Under the pieces are notes generated by a model. The model did no database searches. It was not told the origin of the DNA and saw nothing but the letters and a program-made list of their open reading frames with translations. From Pseudomonas sp. MM213 (lineage in GTDB: Bacteria > Pseudomonadota > Gammaproteobacteria > Pseudomonadales > Pseudomonadaceae): a stretch of DNA of 64,000 nucleotides. Of the stretch, positions 63,587 through 64,000 are shown piece by piece. The stretch's first letter is position 1. Each line of letters begins with the position of its first letter. The translations under genes and the position numbers were made by a program. The stretch covers positions 2,914,001 through 2,978,000 of the forward strand of contig NZ_CP081943.1 in NCBI RefSeq assembly GCF_020423045.1. The letters are read 5' to 3'.

Positions 63587-64000
63587 CTAACTCGCTTCAA
63601 ATAACGCCATGGCTTCGACATGCGCCGTCTGAGGAAACATATCGAGAATCCCGGCACGTTTTAACCGGTAGCCCTGCTTGATCAATTCCACTGTGTCGCG
63701 CGCCAGCGTTGCCGGATTGCATGACACATACACCAACCGCTCGGCACCCATCGACTTGAGCTTGCGCACCACCTCGAAAGCACCGTCACGGGGTGGGTCC
63801 AAGAGTACCGCACAAAAGCCTTCGCGCGCCCATTCGGCATCGGTCAAAGGCTGGGATAAATCGGCCTGAAAAAACTTCGCATTATGAAGATTGTTGCTAG
63901 CGGCGTTCGCGGCTGCGCGCTCAACCATCGCCTGCACACCTTCGACTGCCACCACTTCGCGAACCGCCTTGGCCAGCGGCAAGGCAAAGTTACCCAACCC
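63587..64000 (-). CDS. rlmD: 23S rRNA (uracil-1939-C5)-methyltransferase RlmD, C-terminal part
   Basis: Partial: the open frame runs off the right end of the window (about 137 residues visible). The sequence shows the SAM-binding [20 protein letters not shown], the substrate-binding [12 protein letters not shown] and the catalytic Cys loop [13 protein letters not shown], followed by the conserved end [16 protein letters not shown]. RlmD (RumA) methylates U1939 of 23S rRNA and normally has an N-terminal TRAM domain and iron-sulfur cluster, not in view. It lies just upstream of relA, its usual Pseudomonas neighbour; the 122-base gap holds no gene. Confidence 0.95.
   Translation of the reverse strand, partial: GLGNFALPLAKAVREVVAVEGVQAMVERAAANAASNNLHNAKFFQADLSQPLTDAEWAREGFCAVLLDPPRDGAFEVVRKLKSMGAERLVYVSCNPATLARDTVELIKQGYRLKRAGILDMFPQTAHVEAMALFEAS

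Overview
The window is chromosomal DNA of a Pseudomonas, most likely from the P. fluorescens complex. The evidence is the high GC content, the recognisable housekeeping genes (rne, murB, kdsB, lpxK, comEC, fadE, pyrF, gpsA, fabA, fabB, relA, mazG), and many paired REP sequences with the cores GTAGGAGCGAGGCTTGCCCG and GTAGGAGCCGGCTTGCTGG. I see no plasmid, prophage or CRISPR signature. One intact insertion sequence is present.

Layout. 1-3985: RNase E gene behind a strong sigma70 promoter and a leader of about 640 nt. 4097-8455 (minus): molybdenum hydroxylase cassette (2Fe-2S subunit, Mo subunit, XdhC and MobA-like maturation factors). 8704-15558 (minus): the classical comEC / exbB-exbD-lpxK-Trm112-like-kdsB-ptp-murB envelope block, followed by a DUF2062 gene on plus. 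16213-18310: an island of repeats carrying an IS481-family element with a 7-bp target duplication. 18309-24656: ABC-2 exporter, glutathione transferase, transglutaminase-like protein, fadE and a small conserved gene. 24822-28043: a LysR gene divergent from a three-gene operon (AlaX-type tRNA editing protein, 2OG-Fe(II) oxygenase, LysE exporter), the best candidate here for an undescribed system. 28158-28663: a duplicated tRNA-Gly/tRNA-Glu operon with a stringent-type promoter. 28954-30480: a membrane-anchored hypothetical protein and a REP tandem array. 30485-36939: chemoreceptor, MocR regulator, short-chain and medium-chain oxidoreductases, pyrF. 37221-40058: EnvZ/OmpR-like pair and an EF-hand protein with an 18-proline run. 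40185-49842: AI-2E-type permease, a four-gene hydrolase/GST/DUF4892 operon, an orphan RHS/TccC-like toxin gene, a thioesterase and an acyl-CoA ligase. 50048-59048: sixA, a DUF4389 gene, gpsA with a one-base frameshift, a TonB receptor / periplasmic binding protein / hybrid kinase cluster, and fabA-fabB. 59433-64000: a small protein gene, a DUF2058 gene, mazG, relA and the 3' part of rlmD.

From memory of P. aeruginosa PAO1 gene order, the window joins several blocks that are separate there: rne-comEC-DUF2062, ABC-GST-fadE-tRNA, gpsA-kinase-fabA-fabB, and mazG-relA-rlmD. The junctions coincide with REP-rich and IS-containing DNA.

Most genes form short convergent or co-directional operons with 1- or 4-nt start/stop overlaps (TGATG, ATGA), and many ends carry a hairpin terminator or a REP pair. 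Limits: functions are assigned by motif recognition only, without database searches. Start sites were chosen from ribosome-binding sites and family lengths, and promoters are sequence predictions.
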